Source: Haladaptatus halobius | GTDB lineage: Archaea > Halobacteriota > Halobacteria > Halobacteriales > Haladaptataceae | Assembly (NCBI RefSeq): GCF_020618475.1 | Contig: NZ_CP085336.1 | Span: 124,001-188,000, forward strand | Direction: 5' to 3' | DNA: 64,000 nt | In this document: positions 34,198 through 42,861 of the stretch, piece after piece | Numbering within the stretch: position 1 is the stretch's first letter | Layout: every line of letters starts with the position of its first letter | Position numbers and translations under genes: made by a program | The notes under the pieces: generated by a model | The model's database searches: none | Seen by the model: the letters and a program-made list of their open reading frames with translations, nothing else | What the model was told of the DNA's origin: nothing

Positions 34198-34902
34198 ATG
34201 CTCTTCTTGGGGACGACAATGAGCATGCCACGCCCAAATGTACCCGATCGACTCATCGAAGAAGTTGAATCGCTCCACGAAAACCGGCAATCATACGAGG
34301 CCGGAAGTTTCCAAGAAGCTCTTGCCACCGTCATTGAGATGGCGACGCCCAAACTCGTTGAGGAAGTTGGCCTCCTCGTCGGTAAGTCGTATCCAGATGA
34401 TTCGGGCCGGAACATTGTTCGCCTTCACCGAGATACGTTCCAACAACTAGACGTTCCTCCTGGCCGCCCTGTTGAAATCACTGGTAAGCAGACGACGATA
34501 GCCACTGCAGAAGAGATGAAGAAAGCAGATCCCAATCCGGCAACGATTCGAATGGATGGATTCGTCCGCGAAAATGTAGGTGTGGATGTGGACGAGAGTG
34601 CCCGTGTCCAGCGAGCATCAGGAATCCCCGACGCAGACACAGTCACTTTCGAACGAACCGCCTCTAACGCGGTCACATTCGACCTTCCAGATACAGGGCT
34701 TGAGGACTTGGGAACTGACGCCACGGAAGTGATTCACAGACAAGTCAGGAATCGCTATCTCTCGAGGAGAGATATTGTTCCCATCATGCCAGATGATGAG
34801 AGCGCTAATCGGGCCGTCGTTCTCACTGTCACTGAAACTAACCCTGAAGCCCACGTTTACATCAATGATTCAACCGAGATCGCCCTTACCGAATCAGAAT
34901 AA
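34198..34902 (+). CDS. Orphan Cdc48 N-terminal-domain-like protein without ATPase domains
   Basis: The 234-residue protein contains a double-psi-barrel of the Cdc48/VAT N-terminal type: NIVRLHRDTFQQLDVPPGRP, VEITGKQTTIA, and TIRMDGFVRENVGVDVDE followed by SARVQRA. A second region (about residues 140-190) resembles the Cdc48 domain 2 sub-barrel. No AAA+ ATPase domain follows; the frame ends at residue 234. The N-terminal ~55 residues form a helical extension resembling no domain I know. Cdc48 N domains bind substrates and adaptors, so this could be an adaptor or a competitor of the full ATPase (inference). ATGs at 34219 and 34225 are alternative starts. Confidence 0.65.
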   Translation: MLFLGTTMSMPRPNVPDRLIEEVESLHENRQSYEAGSFQEALATVIEMATPKLVEEVGLLVGKSYPDDSGRNIVRLHRDTFQQLDVPPGRPVEITGKQTTIATAEEMKKADPNPATIRMDGFVRENVGVDVDESARVQRASGIPDADTVTFERTASNAVTFDLPDTGLEDLGTDATEVIHRQVRNRYLSRRDIVPIMPDDESANRAVVLTVTETNPEAHVYINDSTEIALTESE

Positions 34903-34998
34903 CCCCGCAATAGGTAAGTACACGCTCTATTGTCTGTATATCCTCGGTGAATTGTAAAATTGTGGTGCGTACTTAGCATGCTTACAGATGAATTAGAG

Positions 34999-35589
34999 CT
35001 ATTTCACAGCGTGGAAGATCGTTGGGCCATCACCGTCGATGACTTCGACTTCGTTGAATCCAGCACTGACGAAGGTATCTTTGAGGTTGTTCGGGTCGTG
35101 GAATCGGCCGTCAAATACCGTGCCCATCTTTGCTTCCGTTTCTTGGATCTTATCGCGGATAATGAAGAGATACGTGGTCGTATAGTGCCCCTCGGATGAG
35201 GTGAGTGCGCTGATAGAATGACGCTCAACAGCATATCGTTCAGATTCGGCAGTTTGAACGTCTTTAGTTCCGTTATCCATGTCATCACACAGAGGTTAGA
35301 AGAAGGTCACGAATGCACCTTCCTCTCGGAGACTCTCGTGGGTATTCTCGGCAACTGATTCGAGACTGTGGTCGTCGGTAAGATGAAGAAGTCCCCCCAT
35401 GAGAATGGCAATATCGAATACTCGACCTTCATCAGCAGCAGACCACTCCGTAAAGTTCGCCCTGAGGACGTCTGCATGCGTGATTTTTTTCTTTGCTACC
35501 ATGAGCATCTGTTCGTTCGCGTCAACTCCCAGTATTTTATATCGCGAGAATGTCTTGACAAAAATGCCACCGTATTCGATATCTCCTGT
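34999..35589 (-). pseudogene. SAM-dependent methyltransferase remnant with internal TAA and lost 5' end
   Basis: The frame opens after TGA (35590-35592) and encodes TGDIEYGGIFVKTFSRYKIL then GVDANEQML (SAM-binding motifs I and II), continues with FDIAILMGGLLHLTDD to AFVTFF, meets TAA (35296-35298), then resumes in frame as PLCDDMDNGTKDVQTAESER. The N-terminal part before motif I is missing. The internal stop probably replaced a Glu codon. Clearly a decayed class I methyltransferase. Confidence 0.75.
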
Positions 35590-35622
35590 TCACGCTAGGT
35601 TCTAATCATCATCTACGTTTAT

Positions 35623-36129
35623 CTACTGTTGAGCGAGAATTTTGTACTTATAGAATCTCGACAATCCAATAAACGCTAGCGCGGATGTGGCGATATTCGT
35701 TCCAAGTCGAATCCAATGTCCGGTCTGGAACTCCCATGCGGTCTGTTTTAATACTACAACTGAATGTACTGCTACTCCTTCCTCAAACATAATGGTATTT
35801 CGTGGCCAAAAGAAGAACACCGATAATAAGAATTCACCCACGATAAGGAGAGCTACACTAGCTACAAGCCAGTAGCGAACGCTCTCCACTCGCCAGTTTA
35901 GGAGTACCGCAGCTATTCCAGTAACCACTGCAAGCATTCCCACTGGTGGGAAAAAGTCGCTTGGACCGCTCACGACCATGAAATTCATACTTGTCTGAAA
36001 TGAATCCGGAACATTATGGAAGATGTTCGGATACACAACGAATGTCTCGAACACAATCGCTCCGAGTAGGATCATTACTGCCCACAAATAGATGAGGCTG
36101 AATGCGAAACCAAGTTTCTCTCTGTTCAT
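35623..36129 (-). CDS. Four-helix membrane protein (DUF1772-like)
   Basis: From ATG 36127-36129 the product has 168 residues with four hydrophobic segments (FAFSLIYLWAVMILLGAIVF, FFPPVGMLAVVTGIAAVLL, YWLVASVALLIVGEFLL and a final ATSALAFIGLSRF). The arrangement resembles DUF1772-type membrane proteins, but I am not sure of the family. No operon partner is visible. Confidence 0.55.
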   Translation of the reverse strand: MNREKLGFAFSLIYLWAVMILLGAIVFETFVVYPNIFHNVPDSFQTSMNFMVVSGPSDFFPPVGMLAVVTGIAAVLLNWRVESVRYWLVASVALLIVGEFLLSVFFFWPRNTIMFEEGVAVHSVVVLKQTAWEFQTGHWIRLGTNIATSALAFIGLSRFYKYKILAQQ

Positions 36130-36418
36130 TATGGGTCTCACGAGTACACAGACGGAGAGAATATCGATAAGAGCGGAAGCACAACCGCTGAACCAGCAGT
36201 TTTGCATAAGATATTTATACACCTAATTCGGTAGTGAGAGGACGCTAGTAGGCTTCAGCCGTTTATCGCGTTGATCCTACCCTTGTTTGAGCTATCGTTT
36301 CAGAGATCGTATCCGGGTAGTCACGAAGAAGATAAAGTGTGAATGAGTTTCGTCTGAGAAACATCGGAAGTCTAGTGCTCTAAGCCAGTTCGACCTTGTT
36401 TTCCCCACCTCCCGGGAA

Positions 36419-36501
36419 TGCCGGCGTAATCGATGCGCAAATCGTTAGAGCGGTCTTCTTAACCAACAACGGTAGTAGTTAGCCCGCCAGCGTTGGTTAA
36501 G
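36419..36501. repeat. Inverted repeat and degenerate repeat block in a gene-poor gap
   Basis: CTTAACCAAC (36458-36467) and GTTGGTTAAG (36492-36501) are perfect arms with a 24-base loop. Just before them, 36419-36438 matches 17939-17958, and TCGTTAGAGCGG (about 36442-36453) recurs at about 40493-40504. These suggest remnants of a short mobile element. The gap 36130-36887 otherwise holds only the doubtful micro-protein below. Confidence 0.45.
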
Positions 36502-36629
36502 ATTCTTACCAGTTTTCGATCCTCACGTACCGGTGATGGATCAGCATCGGCGAGGATCAGTTACCTCACTAAATTATTCTGCATACGGCCCCAACTGAGA
36601 GAGATACTTATACTTAAACTCGAACTCTC

Positions 36630-36722
36630 ATGAGAGCTCGATGTCCCGATGGACGATGTGGAGAAGAACGCCCGTTTCTATCCGGCGGTAATCAAACATG
36701 GTTTGGAAAATGTGACAACTGA
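36630..36722 (+). CDS. Possible 30-residue zinc-finger-like micro-protein
   Basis: ATG 36630 opens a 30-codon frame with RCPDGRCGEE and a C-terminal KCDN. A TATA-like CTTATACTT (36607-36615) precedes it at leaderless spacing. A fourth cysteine codon follows the stop, so this may be a truncated CxxC micro-protein. Confidence 0.3.
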   Translation: MRARCPDGRCGEERPFLSGGNQTWFGKCDN

Positions 36723-36887
36723 GCATGTTTATAGCGAAATAGGGGAGTGATTTTTGACGCAGAAGCAACCACGTTCGATCTAGGTCATGAACAGGGATTT
36801 ATAATTGATCAATCCATTCTCGGTGTTTGAGAATAAGGAGTCGGTATTTTTTGCCACCAAGGTGTTACTCTAAAATGGAGTTCAGTC

Positions 36888-37718
36888 ATGAACCACGATC
36901 CCGACCGCCGAACGTTGCTCACAGTAACCGGCGCAACCCTCGCCAGTGCCTCGCTCGCCGGCTGTCTCTCATCGGCAGCTCCCGGCAGTTCCAACAACAA
37001 AACATCAACCAAGAATGCCAATACCAATCCCGATGTAACCGTCAAGGTTGGCCCAGGAGGGAATTTAATATTTGAACCGTCCGAACTCGAAGTTCGGCCA
37101 GGGACTACCGTCCAATGGGTCTGGGAGTCTGACACCCACAACGTTGTCGTGGAAAGCCAGCCGACAGACGCTAGCTGGGACGGATCGCCCGGCCCGAAAA
37201 CCAAAGTTTACGATACTGGTTATAGCCTCACGCACACCTTCGATGTCCTTGGGACATACGAATACTACTGTAAACCCCACCTGGCTGCGGGAATGACCGG
37301 GACAGTCGCCGTAACGAAGTCACCAAGTGAAACCACCACGTCAGAGTCAGAACCGCCCACTGACTCAGAAGAGGAAGAAGATACACTGCTGAACGAACCT
37401 CAAACAATCAGGGATCTAACTGGGCAAAGTGAGATAACGGTCGCTGTTGGCCCAGATGGCACGCTCCAATTCGATCCGGCAGGGGCTCGAATCTCCTGTG
37501 GGACGACTATCAAGTGGGCATGGAAATCGAATACCCATAACGTCGTCCCCGAGAGTCAGCCTGATGAAGCCAATTGGAATGGGACGCCGAGCGCGCCGAG
37601 CAAGACGTTCGATTCGGGATATAGCTATACGCACACCTTCGAGACGGTCGGCGAGTACGAGTACTACTGCCAGCCACACAAATCCGCCGGAATGGTCGGA
37701 AAATTGATTGTTGAGTAA
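36888..37718 (+). CDS. Two-domain halocyanin (blue copper protein)
   Basis: The 276-residue lipoprotein begins with a twin-arginine signal (DRRTLLTVTG) and lipobox SLAGCLSS. It then carries two plastocyanin-like domains joined by an acidic Ser/Thr/Glu linker (about residues 145-175). Each domain has a full type 1 copper ligand set: THNVV (His) with YYCKPHLAAGM in domain 1 and THNVV with YYCQPHKSAGM in domain 2. Halocyanins shuttle electrons at the outer membrane face. The two domains are close copies, showing an internal duplication. Confidence 0.9.
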   Translation: MNHDPDRRTLLTVTGATLASASLAGCLSSAAPGSSNNKTSTKNANTNPDVTVKVGPGGNLIFEPSELEVRPGTTVQWVWESDTHNVVVESQPTDASWDGSPGPKTKVYDTGYSLTHTFDVLGTYEYYCKPHLAAGMTGTVAVTKSPSETTTSESEPPTDSEEEEDTLLNEPQTIRDLTGQSEITVAVGPDGTLQFDPAGARISCGTTIKWAWKSNTHNVVPESQPDEANWNGTPSAPSKTFDSGYSYTHTFETVGEYEYYCQPHKSAGMVGKLIVE

Positions 37719-37938
37719 TCTACCGGTTTCTCTCTTTCCTGCCCCGCTGATGTAAGCGCTCTCCGCAGATTATCGACTACAAACGTGAGATACGAGTCAC
37801 GCCCATTCGCCCACGAGTCATGGCCTGTTCGATTGGTAACGACCGGTTCAATCTCGTCCCGTTGCTGCCAGAATCCCATCGTCATTGATTTGTCTGATGT
37901 CTTTGATCTGTTTTCATATGAATCTCCCTGCTAGTTGG

Positions 37939-38709
37939 ATGACGGATACTGTCGACGCGAATGGGATTGAGTTACAGTACTACCGAACTGGCGATGGACC
38001 GCCGCTGGTCATGGCCCACGGGTTCTCTGATAATGGACGGTGCTGGACACCATTGGCCGCAGACCTTGCAGATGACTACGATCTTGTGATGTACGATGCA
38101 CGCGGGCACGGACATTCTGATGCCCCCGAAACGGATTACGCTATTGAGGATCGAGTTGCCGATCTCGTCGGACTCATGGATGCACTCTCCCTCGTTGATC
38201 CGATTCTTCTGGGACACTCAATGGGTGGGTCAACCGTGGCGTGGACGGCCGCACTGCATCCAGATCTCCCGCGTGCGCTTGTTCTTGAAGATCCCGCTGG
38301 AATGTATGGTGATCCGGAGACGGGTCCCGATGAGCGAGCACGGATGGTTCGCGAGAACGTGCAGGACTTAGCGACCCAATCAGTCGAAGAGCTTGCATCT
38401 GAATATAGCGATCGCGATCCAGAGTTGGCCCGCCGTCTCGCAGTCGCAGATACCGAGTGCCGTCCACAGATCGCTGAAATCGCACGCGAGGGATATCCTG
38501 AGTTGGGAGACGCGTTTGCAGAGATTACGTGCCCGACGCTTGTGCTGAAGGCTGACGCAGACCCACAAACTCGGGCAACCGACCTCGACATCGCCGATGC
38601 ATTAGACAGTGGGCGCTTGGTTCACGTTCCTGGAGCCGGCCATTGTATCTTCCGTGATCAATACGACGCAGCCTATGCAGAGTTACGCACGTTCCTCAAA
38701 GATGTATGA
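37939..38709 (+). CDS. Alpha/beta-hydrolase
   Basis: The 256-residue enzyme starts at ATG 37939 (MTDTVDANGIELQYYRTGDG). The oxyanion region is VMAHGFSDNG, the nucleophile elbow GHSMGG, and the catalytic His lies in PGAGHCIF; the Asp is probably in LKADADPQ. It may hydrolyse an ester, lactone or haloalkane. It is followed by a small SD-led gene and an isochorismatase-type hydrolase, which suggests one operon. Confidence 0.82.
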   Translation: MTDTVDANGIELQYYRTGDGPPLVMAHGFSDNGRCWTPLAADLADDYDLVMYDARGHGHSDAPETDYAIEDRVADLVGLMDALSLVDPILLGHSMGGSTVAWTAALHPDLPRALVLEDPAGMYGDPETGPDERARMVRENVQDLATQSVEELASEYSDRDPELARRLAVADTECRPQIAEIAREGYPELGDAFAEITCPTLVLKADADPQTRATDLDIADALDSGRLVHVPGAGHCIFRDQYDAAYAELRTFLKDV

Positions 38710-38730
38710 TTTCCCCGAGAGAAAGGAGGG

Positions 38731-38850
38731 ATGATCCGAAACACAACCGTTCCCGTTTGTCCGACAGGTGATATCATCGACCATCACCGCTATACGGTCA
38801 CACAAGAGCAATATCAAACAGCGACTCAATCAGCCGAGGAAACTCAATGA
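38731..38850 (+). CDS. 39-residue small protein with strong Shine-Dalgarno, coupled to the next gene
   Basis: ATG 38731 is preceded immediately by GAAAGGAGGG (38721-38730), a full anti-SD match but with almost no spacer. The frame runs 39 codons (MIRNTTVPVCPTGD, then QEQYQTATQSAEETQ) and its TGA overlaps the ATG of the isochorismatase gene (ATGA at 38847-38850). The overlap argues that it is real and translated with that gene. No homologue was recognised. Confidence 0.55.
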   Translation: MIRNTTVPVCPTGDIIDHHRYTVTQEQYQTATQSAEETQ

Positions 38851-39413
38851 TCGAAATTTCCAGTACCACTGCCTTGCTTATCATTGACGTTCAGCAGGGC
38901 TTTGAGAATCCCGTCTGGGGCGACCGAAATAATCCCAACGCTGAAACTCAGATTCAGCAGTTGCTTGAGACCTGGCGCGAAACAGAGCAACCAATTATTC
39001 ACGTTCAACATATGTCCCAGGAAGCCGAGTCTCCGCTTCGTCCGAACCATCCGGGTAATGAATTCAAGCCGGAAACCGCACCCGAGGCTGATGAGCCGGT
39101 CTTCCAGAAGAACGTGAATAGCGCATTCATCGGGACAAACTTAGAAACATACCTTCGTGAGCGGGAGATTGAATCGCTTGTCATCACCGGTCTGACCACG
39201 AATCACTGTGTTTCAACGACAACACGGATGGCTGAAAATCTTGGATTTAAGCCGATTGTGGTCACTGACGCTACAGCCGCATTTGATCAGCAAGGGGCTG
39301 ATGGGCAAAAATATGGTGCCGCGACAATCCATGAGGTTGCATTAGCGAATCTCCGTGAGGAGTTTGCCATGACTGCGACAACCGATGAACTTCAATCTCA
39401 TGTGAATAATTAG
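38847..39413 (+). CDS. Isochorismatase-family cysteine hydrolase
   Basis: The 188-residue protein carries the catalytic triad of the family: Asp in LLIIDVQQGF (near residue 14), Lys in VFQKNVNSAF (near residue 89), and the nucleophilic Cys in TTNHCVSTTTRM (near residue 120). Members hydrolyse isochorismate, nicotinamide or other amides. The typical nicotinamidase metal-binding His residues were not seen, so a general amidohydrolase is more likely. It is translationally coupled to the 39-residue gene. Confidence 0.87.
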   Translation: MIEISSTTALLIIDVQQGFENPVWGDRNNPNAETQIQQLLETWRETEQPIIHVQHMSQEAESPLRPNHPGNEFKPETAPEADEPVFQKNVNSAFIGTNLETYLREREIESLVITGLTTNHCVSTTTRMAENLGFKPIVVTDATAAFDQQGADGQKYGAATIHEVALANLREEFAMTATTDELQSHVNN

Positions 39414-39669
39414 AAATATACTCTTTATCGCTTGGCTTGTCAGGTAGTATCCTGTGCTAACAGACGAGGATAGATTGTTGTACCGGCGCTCGGTCGCCAC
39501 CTATTTTCCATCTCACTCATCCTTTAACGGCGAAAGAGATAGCCGAGGGCCACGACGAGGGTGGCGAGCATCTATTGCGTATTCAAGAGATTCTGAGATC
39601 AGACTATATAACGGACTCCGATTTGCCACAAGGATTAATCGCTTTATCGGTACGCCGTGAATATCATCT

Positions 39670-40329
39670 ATGCGTATCGCTATCGTCATCTTTGACGGAT
39701 TCGACAACCTGGATGCGATCGGGCCGTTCGAGGTCTTCAACCACGCTCGTACCTTCGGTGCCGAAGTAGAGGTCGGCCTGTACACGCTCGCCCCACAGGA
39801 GGTCGTCACGTCAAGCCATGGGTTGAAAGTCGAACCCGATGGCGTTTTAGTGAGTAAAACGAGTGAGAACTCGTCGCAAACGGAGGGAAGTCCCGATGTA
39901 CTCTCTGGTGTCCCGGATCTCGTGGTCGTGCCCGGTGGTGGCTGGGGGAACCGGGCCGAGGAGGGCACTTGGGGCGAAGCTAAGCGGGGTGACCTCCCTG
40001 AAGCGCTGACACGCCTCCACGATGGCGGTGCGACGGTCGCCAGTGTGTGTACGGGCGGGATGATTCTCGCACAGGCGGGGCTCACGGACGGCAGACCCGC
40101 TGTGACGCACCATGACGCGCTCGCAGATCTCCGCGACTCGGGCGCCGAAGTAGTTGAGGCACGTGTTATTGACGACGGCGACCTCGTAACGGCGGGCGGC
40201 GTCACGTCAGGCATCGATCTTGCGCTCCATCTCGTTGAGCGAGAGTTCGGACAGGACATAGCAACGCGTGTGGCAACCGAGATGGAGTACGAGTCTCACG
40301 GCGAGGTATATCAGAGCGAGGTCGGGTGA
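39670..40329 (+). CDS. DJ-1/PfpI-family protein
   Basis: The 219-residue protein has the flavodoxin-like DJ-1 fold: IVIFDGFDNLDAIGPFEVF at the start and the nucleophile elbow VASVCTGGMILAQAG, with the reactive Cys. A 20-residue polar insert follows the first third (KTSENSSQTEGS). Relatives include glyoxalase-like, isonitrile-hydratase-like and transcription-associated proteins; the DLDAxGPxEVF start favours the isonitrile-hydratase/AraC-associated group. Confidence 0.83.
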   Translation: MRIAIVIFDGFDNLDAIGPFEVFNHARTFGAEVEVGLYTLAPQEVVTSSHGLKVEPDGVLVSKTSENSSQTEGSPDVLSGVPDLVVVPGGGWGNRAEEGTWGEAKRGDLPEALTRLHDGGATVASVCTGGMILAQAGLTDGRPAVTHHDALADLRDSGAEVVEARVIDDGDLVTAGGVTSGIDLALHLVEREFGQDIATRVATEMEYESHGEVYQSEVG

Positions 40330-40513
40330 ATTGATACTAGATTCCATACTGTGCTCATCCCATCCAATTCCATGCATTCAGCACGTAAGTTTTGAGGTAT
40401 ATCTCAGAGCGTTCGCTCGCCTGGTAAAGTTTCGTCTATAATCGTTGACACCCAATAAAAGAACTGTGCGAGGGAATTAAGCGCTCCCCAGTCGTTAGAG
40501 CGGCTTTCCTGTC

Positions 40514-40768
40514 TTAGTCGACGTTCGAACAGGTCTGCTCTTGGTTGTCACCGGAGTTGAGCACGTTCGCGTTCGCGCCCACTCCAACACCAACGAAGCC
40601 ACTGCCACTTCCGGATGCGCTGTCACCGGACTGCGTACATTCGTTCGACTGCGTGTCTCCACTGCTCGATCCATCAGCGGGTTTCTCTGCACTGTAATCG
40701 GATCCGCCAGCCAGCGCGGGCGTCGCAAAGGCACCGCTAAACACGGTGGCGACGACTGCCAGTGCCAT
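40514..40768 (-). CDS. Small secreted Gly/Ser-rich protein
   Basis: The 84-residue product begins with a signal peptide (MALAVVATVFSGAFATPALA) and has a mature part rich in Ser, Gly and Asp with two cysteines (NECTQSG and EQTCSNVD). The Gly/Val repeat SGFVGVGVGANANVLNSGDN is typical of small exported haloarchaeal proteins of unknown role. ATG 40766-40768 is preferred; a TTG immediately before is possible. Confidence 0.6.
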   Translation of the reverse strand: MALAVVATVFSGAFATPALAGGSDYSAEKPADGSSSGDTQSNECTQSGDSASGSGSGFVGVGVGANANVLNSGDNQEQTCSNVD

Positions 40769-41316
40769 CAAGATGTGTAGTGTCCGTTTCGTAGGTTCTC
40801 ACGTCTTTCTCTCTTCTATGGGTGAGTCTTGCTTTCTCGCCCACCCACGTCCCAGCCACTATGGTGGCAGTAATAAACACGCATATCCGTTGATAATGTT
40901 TGCGTGGCCTCTGAAGAGTCCAATTTGACTTTACTGACTTCTTCCGAAATAAACTTCGAGTCCTGCTCAGCTTTCAAAATCAACGCTGCTAATTACAGCT
41001 CTCAAGAAAACAACCGTTTATTTGTTATTTTGGTGCAACTGGAGCGTTCCACACGAAATAGAACTCTCCATCACCACTGGTGATCTTATAATTCACGATC
41101 AATCATTCTTTCTGGCTTATAGTCGTTCTAAGTCAATTCAATCTTTTTATTCACAGTCAATCCCCAGTTATCGGGTTATACACATTGTTACCTGAGCAAC
41201 TGTCAAAATCAATAGTTCATATACAGGGTTAGCGCGAACCGTACTCTGCATTACCACCAGCTATCAAACGATAACTGAACGCCAAAAGAATGTCAGAGCG
41301 GGATTCAGCTACCAAT
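40769..41316. other. AT-rich gene-free gap
   Basis: About 550 AT-rich bases with no supported gene on either strand and no clear repeat. Confidence 0.4.
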
Positions 41317-41544
41317 CTATTTCAAATGCCGACCGGCGTGCCAAACACGTCCTTGTGGATGTTCGCGTTTGAGCCAGTCAGCGGCTTCGAGTTGGCGCAA
41401 CACCGCTCGAATAAGACTTTCAGAGGGTGGGTCTTCGAACGAACTCGATAAGCGAGCTTTGAGTTCAGAGAGCCGGAAGTGGCCCTGTTCACGTGCAAGG
41501 AGAAGAGCCTCAGAGGCGATAGAGACTGCTCGGTGTTCCACCAC
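41317..41544 (-). CDS. Small winged-helix protein
   Basis: The 75-residue product reads as a winged helix: AVSIASEALLLAREQGHFRL, ESLIRAVLRQLEAADWLKR, then the wing HPQGRVWHAG. I do not recognise a named family. A decayed copy of its last part lies upstream on the same strand at 41728-41824. Confidence 0.6.
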   Translation of the reverse strand: MVEHRAVSIASEALLLAREQGHFRLSELKARLSSSFEDPPSESLIRAVLRQLEAADWLKREHPQGRVWHAGRHLK

Positions 41545-41727
41545 AGTGATCTATTTCAAAGTTGGTGGAGAGACCCTAATAACCATTCGAATCTGTCGTC
41601 TTAAAACCGACCCAATTCTCTTCATTTGAGAAATATACCATAATCAAGACTTAAAATAGGAGAAAAGCCGAAAAAGACCGGTGGGATAGAAGATCTTACT
41701 CTATGAGGAGGAGTAAGACTTCAATTT

Positions 41728-41824
41728 ATAGATTGTCAATATTGTCGCTCGCATACCAAATGCGTCCCTCTGGGTGGTCACGTTCAAGCCAATCACCTTC
41801 ATTGGTGTCGTTATACTTTTTCTT
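41728..41824 (-). pseudogene. Remnant duplicate of the small winged-helix gene
   Basis: The minus-strand frame encodes CIRKKKYNDTNEGDWLERDH then PEGRIWYASDNIDNL and a stop. It aligns with the end of the gene at 41317-41544 (DWLKREHPQGRVWHAG). No start or helix-turn-helix part is left. The rest of the gap to 42258 is gene-free. Confidence 0.55.
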
Positions 41825-42258
41825 CCGAATGCAGCCATCTCCGCGGTGGCTGCCATCTGCTTTGTAACGCTTTCATTGCCCTAGCGAGCGACCGGGACGA
41901 ATAACTTCGATTTCGAGGACAATCGACGACTACGTTCCTCGTGGTTTCGGGGATCTCATCACTACCGACGCTATAGACGACGGCTAAATCCAGCTGTTGC
42001 CATCCCGCCGGTGCACGTCGGATACAGTTCCGTACTGGTGTACGTCACCATTTTGCCCAGATGTAGTAGTTAAATTTTTTGTATACTTTGTACACAATAT
42101 GGGGTTTGTGATGGCAGCGGTAATCGTTCACTGTGAACTCACAAGCCATTGGTTTCTTAGTCGTGGGAGTAACCCTCACGCAATCTATTTGACTGGCCAG
42201 ATCGTCAGTTAGGATAGAGACTAACTGACTCGCTAGTCAGCCATAGGTGAACTAACAG

Positions 42259-42861
42259 ATGAATGATAACACAACCGATGAATTGATGCGAGCAACGTAT
42301 ACGGCACTCTGCAAGCACGGTTACGCAGCCCTCCGTATGCAGGATATCGCCAACGAATCCTCAAAGAGCAAGGCGACACTCCACTACCACTATGACACCA
42401 AACACGACTTACTACATGCATTTCTGGAGTATCTTTATGAGTCGTTCGCCGAGCGTATCGAAACTCTCGAAGGTGAAACACCGACAGAGCGACTTATCGC
42501 ATTTATCGAGATAGTTCTGACTCCACGTGATCGAGACAAGCATCAGGAATTTCAGACGGCAATCCTCGAAATCAAAGCACAAGGACCATACGACGAAACC
42601 TATCGAACGGAACTCAAGAAGTTCGACCAATTACTATCCAACCGGCTCCACTCGATTCTCCAGGATGGACAAGAACAAGAAGTCTTCCGACGGGATATCA
42701 ATGCCGACGATACTGCTGATTTCATCGTGACTGTCCTCAATGGCGCACAGACACGGTACGTTGCAGTCGGTCATCCAGTCGACCGAACACGACAGGAGCT
42801 TATCGACTACATCGTCCGACAGCTTCTTATCGATGATACTGAGGAGGTTGTCGCTGAGTGA
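42259..42861 (+). CDS. TetR-family regulator
   Basis: The 200-residue protein has an N-terminal TetR helix-turn-helix (GYAALRMQDIANESSKSKAT then LHYHYDTKHDLLHAF) and a helical ligand-binding domain. Its TGA overlaps the GTG start of the MATE transporter, so it probably controls that efflux gene in response to its substrate. An AT-rich region and a CTAACTGACTCGCTAGTCAG dyad-like stretch (about 42222-42241) precede it and may be its operator. Confidence 0.88.
   Translation: MNDNTTDELMRATYTALCKHGYAALRMQDIANESSKSKATLHYHYDTKHDLLHAFLEYLYESFAERIETLEGETPTERLIAFIEIVLTPRDRDKHQEFQTAILEIKAQGPYDETYRTELKKFDQLLSNRLHSILQDGQEQEVFRRDINADDTADFIVTVLNGAQTRYVAVGHPVDRTRQELIDYIVRQLLIDDTEEVVAE

Noticed and set aside
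40746-40928. Short plus-strand frame opposite the secreted small protein
   Set aside because: No promoter or family features; it covers the promoter side of the minus-strand gene.
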